DNA of 64,000 nucleotides from Teichococcus aerophilus (GCF_014490485.1 NZ_JACTVA010000003.1:178650-242649), one strand, 5' to 3'; shown: positions 8,616 to 18,240, counted from the first letter of the stretch. Numbers and translations are program-made. The notes: generated by a model from the sequence alone, not told the origin.

Positions 8616-9542
8616 ATGGAACTCCGCCACCTTCGCGCCTTCCTGGCTGTGTCCGAGACGCTGCATTTCACGCAGGCGGCGGAACGTCTTGGCCTCTCCC
8701 CACCCGCGCTGACCGAGCAGATCCAGGGGTTGGAGGCGCTGCTGGGCGCCCGGCTGTTTCGCCGTACCAAGCGCAGCGTGGCGCTGACCGATGCCGGGCG
8801 GCTGTTCCTGCAGGAAGCCGCCCCTGCCCTGGCCCAGGTGGAACGGGCGGAGCGGATCGGCCGCCTCGCCGGGCGCGGGGAGCGCGGCATCGTCGCCATC
8901 GGCTTCGCCGCATCGGCCGCGTTTTCCGGCGTGCTGGCCGCCAGCGTAAACGCTTGGCGCGCCATCCACCCCGAGGTCGAGCTACGGCTGCAGGAGTTGG
9001 AAACCATCCCGCAATTGGCTGCGCTGGCGGCGGGGCAACTGGATATCGGCTTCATCCGCCCGCCGGTGCAGGCGCCGGACGGCATTGCCACCACGCCTCT
9101 GTTGCAGGAACCGCTCTGGCTGGCCCTGCCCGCCTTCCACGCCCTCTGCGCCCTGCCCGAGGTCGCGCCGGCACAACTGGCCGAGGAGCCCTTCGTCAGC
9201 CCGGATTTCGACACCGGCACCGGCTTCCACCATCACACCATGGCGTTGGGGCAGGCCGCCGGCTTCACCCCGCGCATCGCGCACCGCGGGCGGGACCTCG
9301 TCGCGGTGGTCAGCCTGGTCGGGCTGGGGCTGGGCGTGGCGCTGGTGCCGGAATCCTTCCGTCACTGCGTGCGGCTGCCGGGGCTGGAATACCGCAAGCT
9401 GGCCGGTACGCCGCCCCGGGCGGAACTCGCCGCGGCCTTCCGCCGCAACGAGGCCGCGCCCGCCACCCAAGCCTTCATCCGCCAGCTGCGGCGGCAGGCA
9501 TCGTCTATTCCGCCGGAACCGCCACGGCCTGGGAGCGGTTGA
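8616..9542 (+). CDS. LysR-family transcriptional regulator
   Basis: A 308-residue regulator. Residues 1-60 are the winged helix-turn-helix (MELRHLRAFLAVSETLHFTQAA, with the LSPPALTEQI recognition helix), and residues 90-295 are the two-lobed effector domain. It faces the MFS gene at 7217-8485 and probably activates it. Its 3' end overlaps the convergent ABC permease gene by 38 bases (9505-9542), so either the last codons of one are dispensable or both end in shared sequence. The effector is unknown. Confidence 0.9.
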   Translation: MELRHLRAFLAVSETLHFTQAAERLGLSPPALTEQIQGLEALLGARLFRRTKRSVALTDAGRLFLQEAAPALAQVERAERIGRLAGRGERGIVAIGFAASAAFSGVLAASVNAWRAIHPEVELRLQELETIPQLAALAAGQLDIGFIRPPVQAPDGIATTPLLQEPLWLALPAFHALCALPEVAPAQLAEEPFVSPDFDTGTGFHHHTMALGQAAGFTPRIAHRGRDLVAVVSLVGLGLGVALVPESFRHCVRLPGLEYRKLAGTPPRAELAAAFRRNEAAPATQAFIRQLRRQASSIPPEPPRPGSG

Positions 9543-10491
9543 GCGCCTTCGCCTGCTTGCGCCGCCCCAGCTGCTGGTCGGCGATGACGCCCAGCAGGAT
9601 GACGCTGCCCATCACCGCGAAGTTCAGTGAGGACGGGATGCCCAGGATGTTCACCAGGTTCTGCAGAATCTGCAGCAGCACCGTGCCCAGGACGATGCCG
9701 AGGATACTGCCCTCCCCACCCCGCAGAGAGCAGCCGCCCAGCACCGCCGCGGCGATCGCGTAGAGCTCGTAGAAATTGCCGAAGGAGGAAGGCGAGACCG
9801 AGCTGGTGTAGAACACCAGCAGCACGGTGGAGAGCCCGGCCAGCCCGCCGCCGATCAGGTAGGCCCCGGCGATGACGGCATTGGTGTTGATGCCGGAATG
9901 CCGCGCCGCTTCCTCGTTCCGCCCCACCGCATACAGGTAGCGGCCAAAGACGGAGCGATGCAGCAGCACCCACATGGCGACCGCGACGACCATCAGGATA
10001 ATGAAGGGATGCGGCACGCCGAAGCTGCGCCCGGCGGCCAGCCAGGTCAGCGTATCCAGGTTGCCGGCATAGCCGAAGCCCATGGTGCCATCATTGGTGT
10101 AGTAGCGGGCAATGCCACGGTAGATCAGCAACCCGCACAGCGTGACGACGAAGGGCTGCAGCTTCAGCCGCGTCACCAGCAGGCCGTGCAGCAGGCCCAT
10201 CACCAGACCCATCACCAGCACCACCAGCAGTGCCAGCGGCCAGGCGAGTTCGTAGTTCACCAGCAGGTCGATGAAGATCACGCCCAGCAGCGCGAACATC
10301 GACCCGACCGAGAGGTCGATGCCGCCGGTGATGATGATCAGCCCCTGGCCGATGCTGAACACGCCGAACAGGCCGATCAGGTTGGCCATGTTCAGCAGAT
10401 TGACGCCCGAGAGGAATAACGGGTTCAGCGCCGCCGTGATGCCGCCGATGACGATCAGCAGCAGCGCCAGGCCCAGCTCTTTCTTGCTCAT
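9505..10491 (-). CDS. Sugar ABC transporter permease, RbsC type
   Basis: A 328-residue inner-membrane permease with about ten hydrophobic segments. The conserved GGIDLSVGSMFAL and the coupling segment HSGINTNAVIAGAYLIGGGLA are typical of the ribose/xylose/autoinducer-2 class (CUT2). It starts inside the stop codon of the ATPase gene (ATGA overlap, 10488-10491), so translation is coupled. It works with the ATPase and the periplasmic receptor upstream. Confidence 0.92.
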   Translation of the reverse strand: MSKKELGLALLLIVIGGITAALNPLFLSGVNLLNMANLIGLFGVFSIGQGLIIITGGIDLSVGSMFALLGVIFIDLLVNYELAWPLALLVVLVMGLVMGLLHGLLVTRLKLQPFVVTLCGLLIYRGIARYYTNDGTMGFGYAGNLDTLTWLAAGRSFGVPHPFIILMVVAVAMWVLLHRSVFGRYLYAVGRNEEAARHSGINTNAVIAGAYLIGGGLAGLSTVLLVFYTSSVSPSSFGNFYELYAIAAAVLGGCSLRGGEGSILGIVLGTVLLQILQNLVNILGIPSSLNFAVMGSVILLGVIADQQLGRRKQAKALNRSQAVAVPAE

Positions 10492-12002
10492 GTCTCTGCT
10501 GCCTCTCCATCCTGGCCGATCGCCAGTCGCAGCACCGCCTTCTCGCTGAAGGCGTCCCGCTGCAGCGTGCCGCTGATGCGGCCTTCATGCATCACCACGA
10601 TGCGGTCGGAGACGCCGATGACCTCTTCCATGTCGCTGGAGATCATCAGGATGCCGACGCCCTTATCCGCCAGCGCCCGCATCAGCGTGTAGATCTCGCC
10701 CTTGGCGCCGACATCGATGCCACGCGTCGGCTCGTCGAACAGGATGATACGCGGCGCCATGCTGAGCCACTTGCCCAGCACCACCTTCTGCTGGTTGCCG
10801 CCGGAGAGCGTGCCGGCGATGACCTCGACCCCCGGCGCCTTGATCCGCAGGGACTTGCCCTGCCCCTCCGCCGCGCGCCGCTCGGCGCCCCGGTCCACCA
10901 GCCCGGCGCTGGCATAGTGCGGCAGGTCGGCCAGGGTAATGTTCTCGGCGATGGGCATGTCCAGCACCAAGCCGTCCTTCTTGCGGTCCTCCGGCACTAG
11001 GTACAGGCCGGCCGCCACGGCATCGCGCGGGGCGCGCACGCGCAGCACCGCGCCATCCAGCGTGATGCTGCCACCCATGGGCGGGTCGATGCCGAACAAC
11101 GCCCGCGCCAGCGAGGTCCTGCCAGAGCCCACCAAGCCGGCCAGCCCGACGATCTCGCCTGGCCGGATGCGCAGATCAACCTCCTGTTGCGGGAAGGCAC
11201 TGGTGATGAGGCCGCTGATCGCCAGCCCGCCCTCGCCCGGCGGCCGTGCCGGCGGGGTGTAGAGCGCCCGCAGGTCCCGCCCGATCATCAGGCGGATCAT
11301 GTTGGCGTGGCTGATATCCTCCCGCGCCAGCGCGCCGGCCAGCTTGCCGTCCCGCAGGCACACGACGCGGTCGGCGCAGTCGATGATCTCGCCCAGCCGG
11401 TGGCTGATATAGATCAGCGCGGTACCGCTGGCGCGCAGCTCGCCCAGCACGGTCAGCAATCTCGCCGTCTCGGACAGGGTCAGAGACGAAGTCGGCTCAT
11501 CGAGGATGATGATGCGGGCTTCCGTCGCCAGTGCCTTGGCGATCTCCACCAGCTGCCGCTGCGCGATGGAGAGTTCGGCCACGGACGTCCAGGGCGTGAA
11601 GTCGGCGCCCAGGCGGCGCAGCAGCGGCGCCACCTGCTCCGCCGCCGCCTTGCGGTCCACCAGCCGCAGGGGACCGCCCTTCAGCGGTTCCCGCCCGAAC
11701 AGGATGTTCCCGGCGACGTCGAGATTGTCGAACAGGTTCAGTTCCTGGTGCACGAAGGCGATGCCGGCGGCCTGCGCCTCCGTCACCGTCAGCCGGTCGT
11801 AGCTGCGGCCATTCAGGCGGATCTCGCCGCCGCTGGGCGGCACGACGCCGCCCAGCACTTTCATCAGGGTCGACTTCCCGGCGCCATTCTCGCCGATCAG
11901 CCCCAACACTTCGCCGGCATTCAGCGCAAGGCTGACGCCATCCAGGGCGCGCACGCCTGGATAGGTCTTACTAATGCCGTCCAACTCCAACAGCGCGGTC
12001 AT
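10488..12002 (-). CDS. Sugar ABC transporter ATP-binding protein, RbsA type
   Basis: A 504-residue protein made of two fused nucleotide-binding domains, as in RbsA, AraG and XylG. The first has Walker A GENGAGKST and Walker B IIILDEPTSSL. The second has LVGSGRTS in place of a full Walker A, signature LSGGNQQKV, and IILFDEPTRGID. The degenerate second Walker A is normal for the family. It begins 6 bases after the receptor gene and overlaps the permease gene. Confidence 0.94.
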   Translation of the reverse strand: MTALLELDGISKTYPGVRALDGVSLALNAGEVLGLIGENGAGKSTLMKVLGGVVPPSGGEIRLNGRSYDRLTVTEAQAAGIAFVHQELNLFDNLDVAGNILFGREPLKGGPLRLVDRKAAAEQVAPLLRRLGADFTPWTSVAELSIAQRQLVEIAKALATEARIIILDEPTSSLTLSETARLLTVLGELRASGTALIYISHRLGEIIDCADRVVCLRDGKLAGALAREDISHANMIRLMIGRDLRALYTPPARPPGEGGLAISGLITSAFPQQEVDLRIRPGEIVGLAGLVGSGRTSLARALFGIDPPMGGSITLDGAVLRVRAPRDAVAAGLYLVPEDRKKDGLVLDMPIAENITLADLPHYASAGLVDRGAERRAAEGQGKSLRIKAPGVEVIAGTLSGGNQQKVVLGKWLSMAPRIILFDEPTRGIDVGAKGEIYTLMRALADKGVGILMISSDMEEVIGVSDRIVVMHEGRISGTLQRDAFSEKAVLRLAIGQDGEAAET

Positions 12003-12008
12003 GACACG

Positions 12009-12968
12009 CTACCGCCCGCGTAGAAGGTCCCGCATCTGCCCCTGGAATTCGGAGACGTTGGATTTGTCGATGATGCGCGTGGGGATGATGATCTGCTTGT
12101 TGGCCGGGATGAAGCCGCGGTCGTTGTTCAGGTACTTCACCATGCCGACCATGCTCTGGTAGCCGAACTCGAAGGGCTGCTGCACCACGGTGGATTCGAT
12201 GACGCCTTCCGCCACGCCGCGCAGCGTCAGCCCATCCTCGTCGAAGCCGACGATCTTGACCTTGCCCTCACGCCCCGCGCCCTTCACCGCCTGGTAGATC
12301 TGCGGCGTGTTGTATGCCCACAGGCCGACCAGCAGGTTGATGTCGGCATAGCGGGCCAGCGTGTCCTCGACATTGCGCTGCGCGCGGGCGATGTCGCTCT
12401 CATCCGTGCGGATATCAACGATGTTGATGTTGCCGCCTTGCAGTTCCTCGCGGATGCCCTGCACGCGCTCCCGCGCATTGTCGGCGTCCATGGTGCCGAC
12501 GAACAGCATGGCTTTGCCGCCATTCGGCAGCGCCCGCTTCATCTGCTTGCCGGCTTCCCGCCCGGCCGCCACGTTGTCCGTGCCGATATACACGGCGCGG
12601 TTGCTGTTCGGCGCGTCGCTGTCGCTGGTGAACAGCACGGCCTGGGAGGCAACGCGGTTCAGCATCTCCGTCGAATTGGCCGGGTTGATCGGGGAGATGG
12701 CGATGCCGGCCACCTTGCGCGCCAGCAATTCGTCCACGATGCGTCGCTGCTCGGCCGCGCTGGCCTGGCCGGGAACGATCATCTCCATGTTGAAGTCGGT
12801 GTGCTCGCGATTGGCCTTATCGATGCCCCGCCGGCAAATCGTCCAGAAATCGGCGGAGACATTCACGACGAAAGCCAGGGTACGCTTTTCCTGCGCCTGG
12901 GCACGCGTGGTCAGTGCCGCGCCCAGGCCCAGGGCCGCAGGCATGGCAAGCAGTGAACGCCTTTTCAT
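12009..12968 (-). CDS. Periplasmic sugar-binding protein, RbsB type
   Basis: A 319-residue exported receptor. It begins MKRRSLLAMPAALGLG and has a signal peptide with a likely cut after AQA near residue 25. The mature part is a type I periplasmic binding fold; ISPINPANSTEMLNRVA and FVGTMDADNARERVQG are typical of the CUT2 receptors. It delivers an unidentified monosaccharide-like solute to the permease/ATPase pair. The AAGGAGCG ribosome site is strong. No sugar kinase or isomerase lies in the cluster, so the substrate stays open. Confidence 0.92.
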   Translation of the reverse strand: MKRRSLLAMPAALGLGAALTTRAQAQEKRTLAFVVNVSADFWTICRRGIDKANREHTDFNMEMIVPGQASAAEQRRIVDELLARKVAGIAISPINPANSTEMLNRVASQAVLFTSDSDAPNSNRAVYIGTDNVAAGREAGKQMKRALPNGGKAMLFVGTMDADNARERVQGIREELQGGNINIVDIRTDESDIARAQRNVEDTLARYADINLLVGLWAYNTPQIYQAVKGAGREGKVKIVGFDEDGLTLRGVAEGVIESTVVQQPFEFGYQSMVGMVKYLNNDRGFIPANKQIIIPTRIIDKSNVSEFQGQMRDLLRGR

Positions 12969-13083
12969 GGTCGCTCCTTGGTCCGTGTTCCCCCGGCTCG
13001 TCGAGCCGTCTTGCTCGGGCCTGATACCCGGCCCGTTGCACCAGACGCTAGCAGACTCCCGAAACGGGACGGAAGCACTGCTT

Positions 13084-14553
13084 TCAGCGCTTCACCATGG
13101 CGTCATCGTCACGGTGAAGCCCGAGTGGTGCCGCCACGTCCTCCAGCGGCATCCGCTCCGCCGCGAAGCCCAGCCGCCATTCCGTGGCGGCGGCCACCAG
13201 CATCAGCACGGCGGCCAGCAGGAAGCCCCAGAAGATATCGCCGCGCTGCCCGCCCTCGATCAGCCAGCCGAACAACGCCGGCCCGGCCACGCCGCCGATG
13301 GCGGTGCCGAAGGCGTAGAACAGCGCGATGGCGATGGCGCGCATCTCCAGCGGGAAGGCCTCGCCCACGGTCAGGTAGGCGGCGGACGCGGCGGGGGATG
13401 CGAAGAAGAAGATCACCGTCCAGGCCAGAGTCTGCTCCCACGCAGAAAGCCAACCCTGCTGGAAGGCAAAGGCCGAGGCCGCCATCAGGATGCCGGACAT
13501 GGCATAGGTCAGGGTGATCATCACCTTGCGCCCGACGCTGTCGAACAGGGGCCCCAGCAGCAGTGGCCCCGCCAGGTTGCCCAGCGCGAAGGGCAGCAGG
13601 TACCAGCCGACATGCTGGGAGGCGATGCCATAGAACTTCGTCAGCACCAGCGCATAGGTGAAGAAGATGGCGTTATAGCAGAAGGCCTGGCAGGCCATCA
13701 GCGTAACGCCCAGCACGGTGCGCCGCCGCTGCTGCTGCAGCATGATGTTCAGCACCTCCTTCAGCGAGGTATGGCCGCGCCGGCGGAACTTCACCGGGCC
13801 GTAGGGCAGCGGCGGCAGCTTGCCGTGCCGTGCTTCCACCCGCGCCTCGATCTCGGCGACGATGCGGTGCGCCTTCTCTTCCTGCCCATGCGTCATCAGC
13901 CAGCGCGGGCTTTCCGGCACCCAGTTGCGCAGGAATATGATGCCGAGCGCCAGCACGCCGCCGACCACGAAGGCCGCCCGCCAGCCGATCTCGGGGTCCA
14001 CGATCGCCGGGTCCAGCACCACCAGGGCGGAGGACGCGCCGAGCGCCGCGCCGGCCCAGAAGGTGCCGTTGACGGCGAGGTCCACGGTGCCGCGCCGGCG
14101 GGCCGGGATCATCTCCTGGATGGCGGAATTCACCGCCGCGTATTCGCCGCCGATGCCGGCGCCGGTCAGTGCCCGGAAGAAGGCGAAGGACCAGAAATCC
14201 CAGGAGAACCCGGTGGCGATGCTGGCCAGCATGTAGAGCCCCACCGTGATGAAGAACAGCTTGCGCCGCCCCCACCGGTCCGTCGCCCAGCCGAATCCCA
14301 CGGCGCCGAGCACCGCGCCGATCAGGTAAGCAGAGGCCGAGAGCCCCACCTGCGTCTCGCTCAGTGCCAGGCTGGGGCTCTCATGGATGGCTGCGGCAAG
14401 GGAGCCGACAAGGGTGACTTCCAGCCCATCCAGCGTCCAGGTCACGCCCAGGGCAATGATGATCAGCCAGTGGAAACGGTCCCAGGGCAGCCGGTCCAGC
14501 CGGGCGGGAACATCCGTTTCGAACACCTCGGATTTGGCGCGTTGCTGGTCCAT
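13084..14553 (-). CDS. MFS transporter (sugar/aromatic-acid porter type)
   Basis: A 489-residue carrier with 12 predicted spans and the MFS motif GWATDRWGRRKLFF between spans 2 and 3. TGAGIGGEYAAVNSAIQE in span 4 and the following helix resemble the sugar-porter and aromatic acid:H+ symporter groups. The long central loop (around residues 225-265) is cytoplasmic. An earlier GTG-type start is open, but GGGAGGGGG directly before the ATG at 14553 decides the start. The substrate is unknown, and no catabolic genes flank it. Confidence 0.85.
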   Translation of the reverse strand: MDQQRAKSEVFETDVPARLDRLPWDRFHWLIIIALGVTWTLDGLEVTLVGSLAAAIHESPSLALSETQVGLSASAYLIGAVLGAVGFGWATDRWGRRKLFFITVGLYMLASIATGFSWDFWSFAFFRALTGAGIGGEYAAVNSAIQEMIPARRRGTVDLAVNGTFWAGAALGASSALVVLDPAIVDPEIGWRAAFVVGGVLALGIIFLRNWVPESPRWLMTHGQEEKAHRIVAEIEARVEARHGKLPPLPYGPVKFRRRGHTSLKEVLNIMLQQQRRRTVLGVTLMACQAFCYNAIFFTYALVLTKFYGIASQHVGWYLLPFALGNLAGPLLLGPLFDSVGRKVMITLTYAMSGILMAASAFAFQQGWLSAWEQTLAWTVIFFFASPAASAAYLTVGEAFPLEMRAIAIALFYAFGTAIGGVAGPALFGWLIEGGQRGDIFWGFLLAAVLMLVAAATEWRLGFAAERMPLEDVAAPLGLHRDDDAMVKR

Positions 14554-14682
14554 GGGACCCCCTCCCTGCCCTTGGCGATGCTTCGCCAACGCTGAAGGTT
14601 ACGAAGCGTTGCCGGGCCGGGGTTGCGGCCAGCGCCGCCGCATGCATCATGTTCGCCAGTTGTTCCGCAGGAAACCGCATCG

Positions 14683-15369
14683 ATGCTGGCACCCTCCACC
14701 CCTCTCCCCCAGGGCAGCAGCGTCGGTACCGGCGCCCGCGCCGCGCGGGCCTTCCTGGCTGCCGACCCGGTGATGGGCCCGGTGGTCCGGCAGGTCGGGG
14801 CCTTCACCCTGAAGCCGATCAAGCGCGAGCCGTATGAGGCGCTGATACGCGCCATCGCCCACCAGCAGGTGCATGGCCGGGCGGCGGAAGCGATGCTGAA
14901 CCGGTTGATCGCCCATTTTCCCGGCCAGGACTTCCCCGACCCCACCGGCATCCTGGCGATGGAGGATGGCGCGCTGCGGGCGTGCGGCTTCTCCGGCGCC
15001 AAGGTCGCCGCCATTCTGGACATCGCGCATAAGAGCGTCGGCGGGCTGGTGCCCACCCGCCGCGCCGCTGCCCGCCTGCCGGATGAGGAGCTGATTGCCC
15101 GCCTGGTCGCGCTGCGCGGCGTCGGCCGCTGGACGGTGGAGATGCTGCTGATCTTCACGCTCGGCCGGCCCGATATCCTGCCGATCGACGATTTCGGCGT
15201 GCGGGAGGGCTATCGCCACGCCGCAGGGCTGGATGCCCAGCCAAAACCGAAGGAACTGGCGGCGATCGGCCAGGCCTGGGCGCCGTTCCGCTCCGCCGCC
15301 GCGTGGTATCTGTGGCGGGCGGCGGATCTGGCGAAGGAAAACCGCTTCAAGGCTCCTGTAGCGATCTGA
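14683..15369 (+). CDS. DNA-3-methyladenine glycosylase II (AlkA family)
   Basis: A 228-residue base-excision repair enzyme of the helix-hairpin-helix GPD superfamily. The hairpin is LVALRGVGRWTVEML, followed by ILPIDDFGVREG, where the second Asp is in the position of the catalytic Asp of AlkA. It removes alkylated purines from DNA. It lacks the N-terminal domain of E. coli AlkA and is the short form common in alphaproteobacteria. The ATG at 14683 is preferred over an open frame 20 codons longer because the extension is not family-like. Confidence 0.88.
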   Translation: MLAPSTPLPQGSSVGTGARAARAFLAADPVMGPVVRQVGAFTLKPIKREPYEALIRAIAHQQVHGRAAEAMLNRLIAHFPGQDFPDPTGILAMEDGALRACGFSGAKVAAILDIAHKSVGGLVPTRRAAARLPDEELIARLVALRGVGRWTVEMLLIFTLGRPDILPIDDFGVREGYRHAAGLDAQPKPKELAAIGQAWAPFRSAAAWYLWRAADLAKENRFKAPVAI

Positions 15370-15376
15370 TGGGCAC

Positions 15377-16150
15377 TTAGCCCAGGAAGGCCCGCACCGC
15401 CGCCAGGAAGCCTTCCGGCTTCTCGGCATGCAGCCAGTGGCCGGCGCCCTTCACCTTGCCAAAGCGCGCCGCCGGGAACAGGGCGCGGAACACCGGCCGG
15501 TGTTCCTCCCGCACATAGTCCGAGAGTTCGCCGGAGAGCACGAGCGTCGGGCCGTCGTAGCGGGCGCCGTCCGGCAGCGGGAGTGCGGCCTCTACCATTG
15601 GCAGGCTGTCGGCAATCTGCGTCAGGCCGATCCGCCAGGCCGGCGGGTTCGCGGCAAAATCCAGGTTCTGCAGCAGGAAGCCGCGCACCCCGGCGGCAGG
15701 CACGGCACCGGCCAGCGCCGCATCCGCCTGCCGGCGCGTCAGTCCGGCCTCCAGCGTCACGGCCAGCATCGCCTCGGCATAGGGGCGGAAAGCCGGCGGG
15801 TAGGCCACCGGGGCGATGTCGGCCACGATCAGGCGGGACACCATCGCCGGCTCGGTCAGTGCCAGCGTCATCGCCACTTTGCCGCCCATGGAATGGCCGA
15901 GCACGTCAGCCGGTACGGCACCGGACGCGCGCAGCGTTTCCGCCACATCCGCTGCCAGGGCGGCATAGTCGGGCACCGCCGCGTGCGAGGAAGCCCCATG
16001 GTTGCGAAGGTCCAGTGCCAGCACGCGGCGGCCGGCGGCGGCCAGCGCCTTCTGCACGGCACCGAAATTCGTTGCCTGGCCGAACAGCCCGTGCAGCAGC
16101 ACCAGCGGCGTGCCGGTGCCCTCACCCATCTCGATCACGTTCAGCAGCAT
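15377..16150 (-). CDS. Alpha/beta hydrolase, YbfF-like esterase
   Basis: A 257-residue cytoplasmic hydrolase. LLHGLFGQATNF supplies the oxyanion-hole strand, GHSMGG holds the nucleophile Ser, and GAGHWLHAEKP holds the catalytic His. ALDLRNHGAS is typical of the YbfF acyl-CoA/ester hydrolases. A GTG ten codons upstream would overlap the preceding gene. The ATG at 16150 has a GAGGGG site and lies 4 bases after the stop of the DMT gene, so the two are probably co-transcribed. Confidence 0.87.
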   Translation of the reverse strand: MLLNVIEMGEGTGTPLVLLHGLFGQATNFGAVQKALAAAGRRVLALDLRNHGASSHAAVPDYAALAADVAETLRASGAVPADVLGHSMGGKVAMTLALTEPAMVSRLIVADIAPVAYPPAFRPYAEAMLAVTLEAGLTRRQADAALAGAVPAAGVRGFLLQNLDFAANPPAWRIGLTQIADSLPMVEAALPLPDGARYDGPTLVLSGELSDYVREEHRPVFRALFPAARFGKVKGAGHWLHAEKPEGFLAAVRAFLG

Positions 16151-16154
16151 CGTA

Positions 16155-17027
16155 TCAACCCCTCGTCGCCACCACGACACTGGCGGCGATCAACGCGCCG
16201 CCGATGATGACGTCCCACCCCACCGGCTCCCCCAGCCACAGCGTGGAGACGATGACGCCGATGGCCGGCGCCAGCAGGAAGCCGACCGCCGCCACCGAGC
16301 CCGGCAGCCGCCGCCCCGCCTCGATCACCGCCCAGGTGCCGAGCGGTGCGACGAGGCAGCCGATCACCACCACCTGCCACAGCGCGCCCAGGCCGATGCC
16401 CCCGCCGGCCGAGAACGGTTCGCGGATCAGCGCCATCGGCACCAGCACCATGGCACCCAGCAGGAAGCACCAGGGCAGGTTCTCCAGCATCGGCCGCTGC
16501 GGCGGAAACAGCCGCGTGGCGATGATGGCCCAGGACCACAGGAAGGCCGCCGCCAGCAGCATCACATGGCCCAGCAGCGTGCCCTGGTCCCCCGCACCGG
16601 CCGCCCATGGCCCGGCCAGTGCCAGCACACCCGCCAGTCCCAGCCCGGCCGCCACCCAGCGCGTGGCCGAGACCTGCTCCTTCAGCACCAGCACCGAGAG
16701 CGGCACCAGCCAGAAGATGGTGACATTGGCCAGCACTGCCGTCCGCCCCGCCGGCACCAGCGCCACCGCCAGATGCGTCAACGCGAAATAGCCGCCGAGC
16801 TGCAACAACCCCACGCCCAGCACCGCCGGCCAGTCCTGCCGCACCGGGAAGCGCAGCTTGCCCTGAACCGCCAGGATGGCACCAACCATGCTGGCGCCCA
16901 GCAGGGTGCGGGACACCGCGAACCATAGCGGCGTCGCGTCCCCCAGCGCAGATTTCGTGATCGGCCAGGCCCCGCCGAACAGGGTGACGGCCACCAGCAG
17001 CAGCCGCAGATCGGCCCAGCGGATCAT
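16155..17027 (-). CDS. DMT-superfamily (EamA) metabolite exporter
   Basis: A 290-residue inner-membrane protein with ten hydrophobic segments formed by two EamA repeats. GGAWPITKSALGDATPLWFAV opens the first repeat, and a second GAMVLVPMALIREPF-to-end half repeats the pattern. Such proteins usually export amino acids or small metabolites. It lies between the quinone oxidoreductase gene (8 bases upstream) and the esterase gene, making a three-gene minus-strand unit 18040-15377 with no clear common pathway. Confidence 0.85.
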   Translation of the reverse strand: MIRWADLRLLLVAVTLFGGAWPITKSALGDATPLWFAVSRTLLGASMVGAILAVQGKLRFPVRQDWPAVLGVGLLQLGGYFALTHLAVALVPAGRTAVLANVTIFWLVPLSVLVLKEQVSATRWVAAGLGLAGVLALAGPWAAGAGDQGTLLGHVMLLAAAFLWSWAIIATRLFPPQRPMLENLPWCFLLGAMVLVPMALIREPFSAGGGIGLGALWQVVVIGCLVAPLGTWAVIEAGRRLPGSVAAVGFLLAPAIGVIVSTLWLGEPVGWDVIIGGALIAASVVVATRG

Positions 17028-17035
17028 GGGCGGCG

Positions 17036-18040
17036 CTATTCCGCGACGCGCAGGGTGATCTTGCCGATATGTGTGCTGCTTTCCATCAGGGCGTGGGCGG
17101 CGGCGGCCTCCGCCAGCGGGAAGGTGGCATGGATCACCGGCGCCAGCTCGCCTTTGGCCAGCAGCGGCCACACCTTCTGCTCCAGCGCATCGGCGATCTC
17201 GCCTTTCTCCGCCGCGGTGCGCGGGCGCATGGTGCTGCCGGTCACGGTCAGCCGCTTCACCATGATCGGACGGATATCGGCCTTCTCGACCTCGTGCCCG
17301 CCGAGGAAGGCGATGAGGACCAGCCTGCCATCCTTAGCCAGGCAACGCAGGTTGCGCTGGAAATAGTCGGCGCCGACCATGTCCAGCACCACGTCCACGC
17401 CGTCCGGCGCCAGCCGCTTCACCTCGGCGGCGAAATCCTGCTGGCGGTAGTCGATGGCGGCGTCTGCGCCGAAGGAGAGGATGGCGGCGCATTTCTCCGG
17501 GCTGCCGGCGGTGGCAAGCACGCGGGCGCCGAAGGCCTTGGCCAGCTTGATGGCCGTGACGCCGATGCCGGAGGTACCGCCATGCACCAGGACCGATTCC
17601 CCCGCCGCCAACCGGCCGTGGCCGAACAGGTTGGCCCAGACGGTGAACAGGTTCTCCGGCACCGCGGCGGCCTGGATGGCGTCGAAGCCCTCCGGCCAGT
17701 GCAGCGCCTGGGTGGCGGGCACGGTGCAGTACTCGGCATAGCCGCCGCCATTGACCAGGGCGCAGACGCGATCCCCCATCGCGAAGCGGGAAACGCCCTC
17801 GCCCAGCGCCGCGACCTCGCCGGCGATCTCGAGCCCCAGCACCGGGCTGGCGCCGGGCGGCGGCGGATAGAGGCCCTTGCGCTGCTGCACGTCCGGGCGG
17901 TTCACGCCGGCGGCCAGCACGCGCACCAGCACCTCGCCGGCGGCGGGCTGCGGCACCGGGCCGGTGGCGGGCACCATGACCTCCGGGCCACCGCCCTCGC
18001 CATGCGCGATAAACGTCATGTTGCTCGGCAAACCGGCCAT
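17036..18040 (-). CDS. NAD(P)H quinone oxidoreductase, PIG3/zeta-crystallin type
   Basis: A 334-residue zinc-free medium-chain reductase. The N-terminal GroES-like domain contains AAGVNRPDVQQRKGLYPPPPG, the mark of the PIG3 subgroup. The Rossmann domain contains VLVHGGTSGIGVTAIKLAKA, and VVLDMVGADYFQRNL follows. The enzyme reduces quinones or enones with NADPH. An open extension of 81 codons upstream is rejected because GGGGAGAG sits correctly before the ATG at 18040. Confidence 0.9.
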   Translation of the reverse strand: MAGLPSNMTFIAHGEGGGPEVMVPATGPVPQPAAGEVLVRVLAAGVNRPDVQQRKGLYPPPPGASPVLGLEIAGEVAALGEGVSRFAMGDRVCALVNGGGYAEYCTVPATQALHWPEGFDAIQAAAVPENLFTVWANLFGHGRLAAGESVLVHGGTSGIGVTAIKLAKAFGARVLATAGSPEKCAAILSFGADAAIDYRQQDFAAEVKRLAPDGVDVVLDMVGADYFQRNLRCLAKDGRLVLIAFLGGHEVEKADIRPIMVKRLTVTGSTMRPRTAAEKGEIADALEQKVWPLLAKGELAPVIHATFPLAEAAAAHALMESSTHIGKITLRVAE

Positions 18041-18187
18041 ACGCACTCTCCCCAACCCGCGCCGCGGCGCCACTGCCTGAACCACGCTGCAGCCTGCAAT
18101 CCCAGGCCGCGCCAAGGTCGGCGCCCGGTTGTCCGGCGTCAAGCCACCGGTCGGTGGCAGCCGGCGCGGCGATGGCGAAAACACGAA

Positions 18188-18212
18188 GGGGCGGCCCGAA
18201 CCGGGCCGCCCC
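18188..18212 (-). terminator. GC-rich hairpin terminator after the Bug receptor gene
   Basis: GGGGCGGCCCG (18188-18198) pairs with CGGGCCGCCCC (18202-18212). Read on the minus strand it lies 28 bases past the stop codon at 18241 and is followed by a short T-rich stretch (TTCGTGTTTTC). The loop is very small, so the top base pair probably opens. Confidence 0.7.
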
Positions 18213-18240
18213 CTGTTGCCGCAGGCCGTTAAAGCCGGCG

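Noticed and set aside
7448..9763. A 771-codon plus-strand open frame
   Set aside because: It is a shadow across the MFS gene and, out of frame, the LysR gene; the translation is low-complexity His/Gln/Arg.
12361..14595. A 744-codon plus-strand open frame
   Set aside because: It is antisense to the sugar receptor and MFS genes, both of which have clear family motifs.
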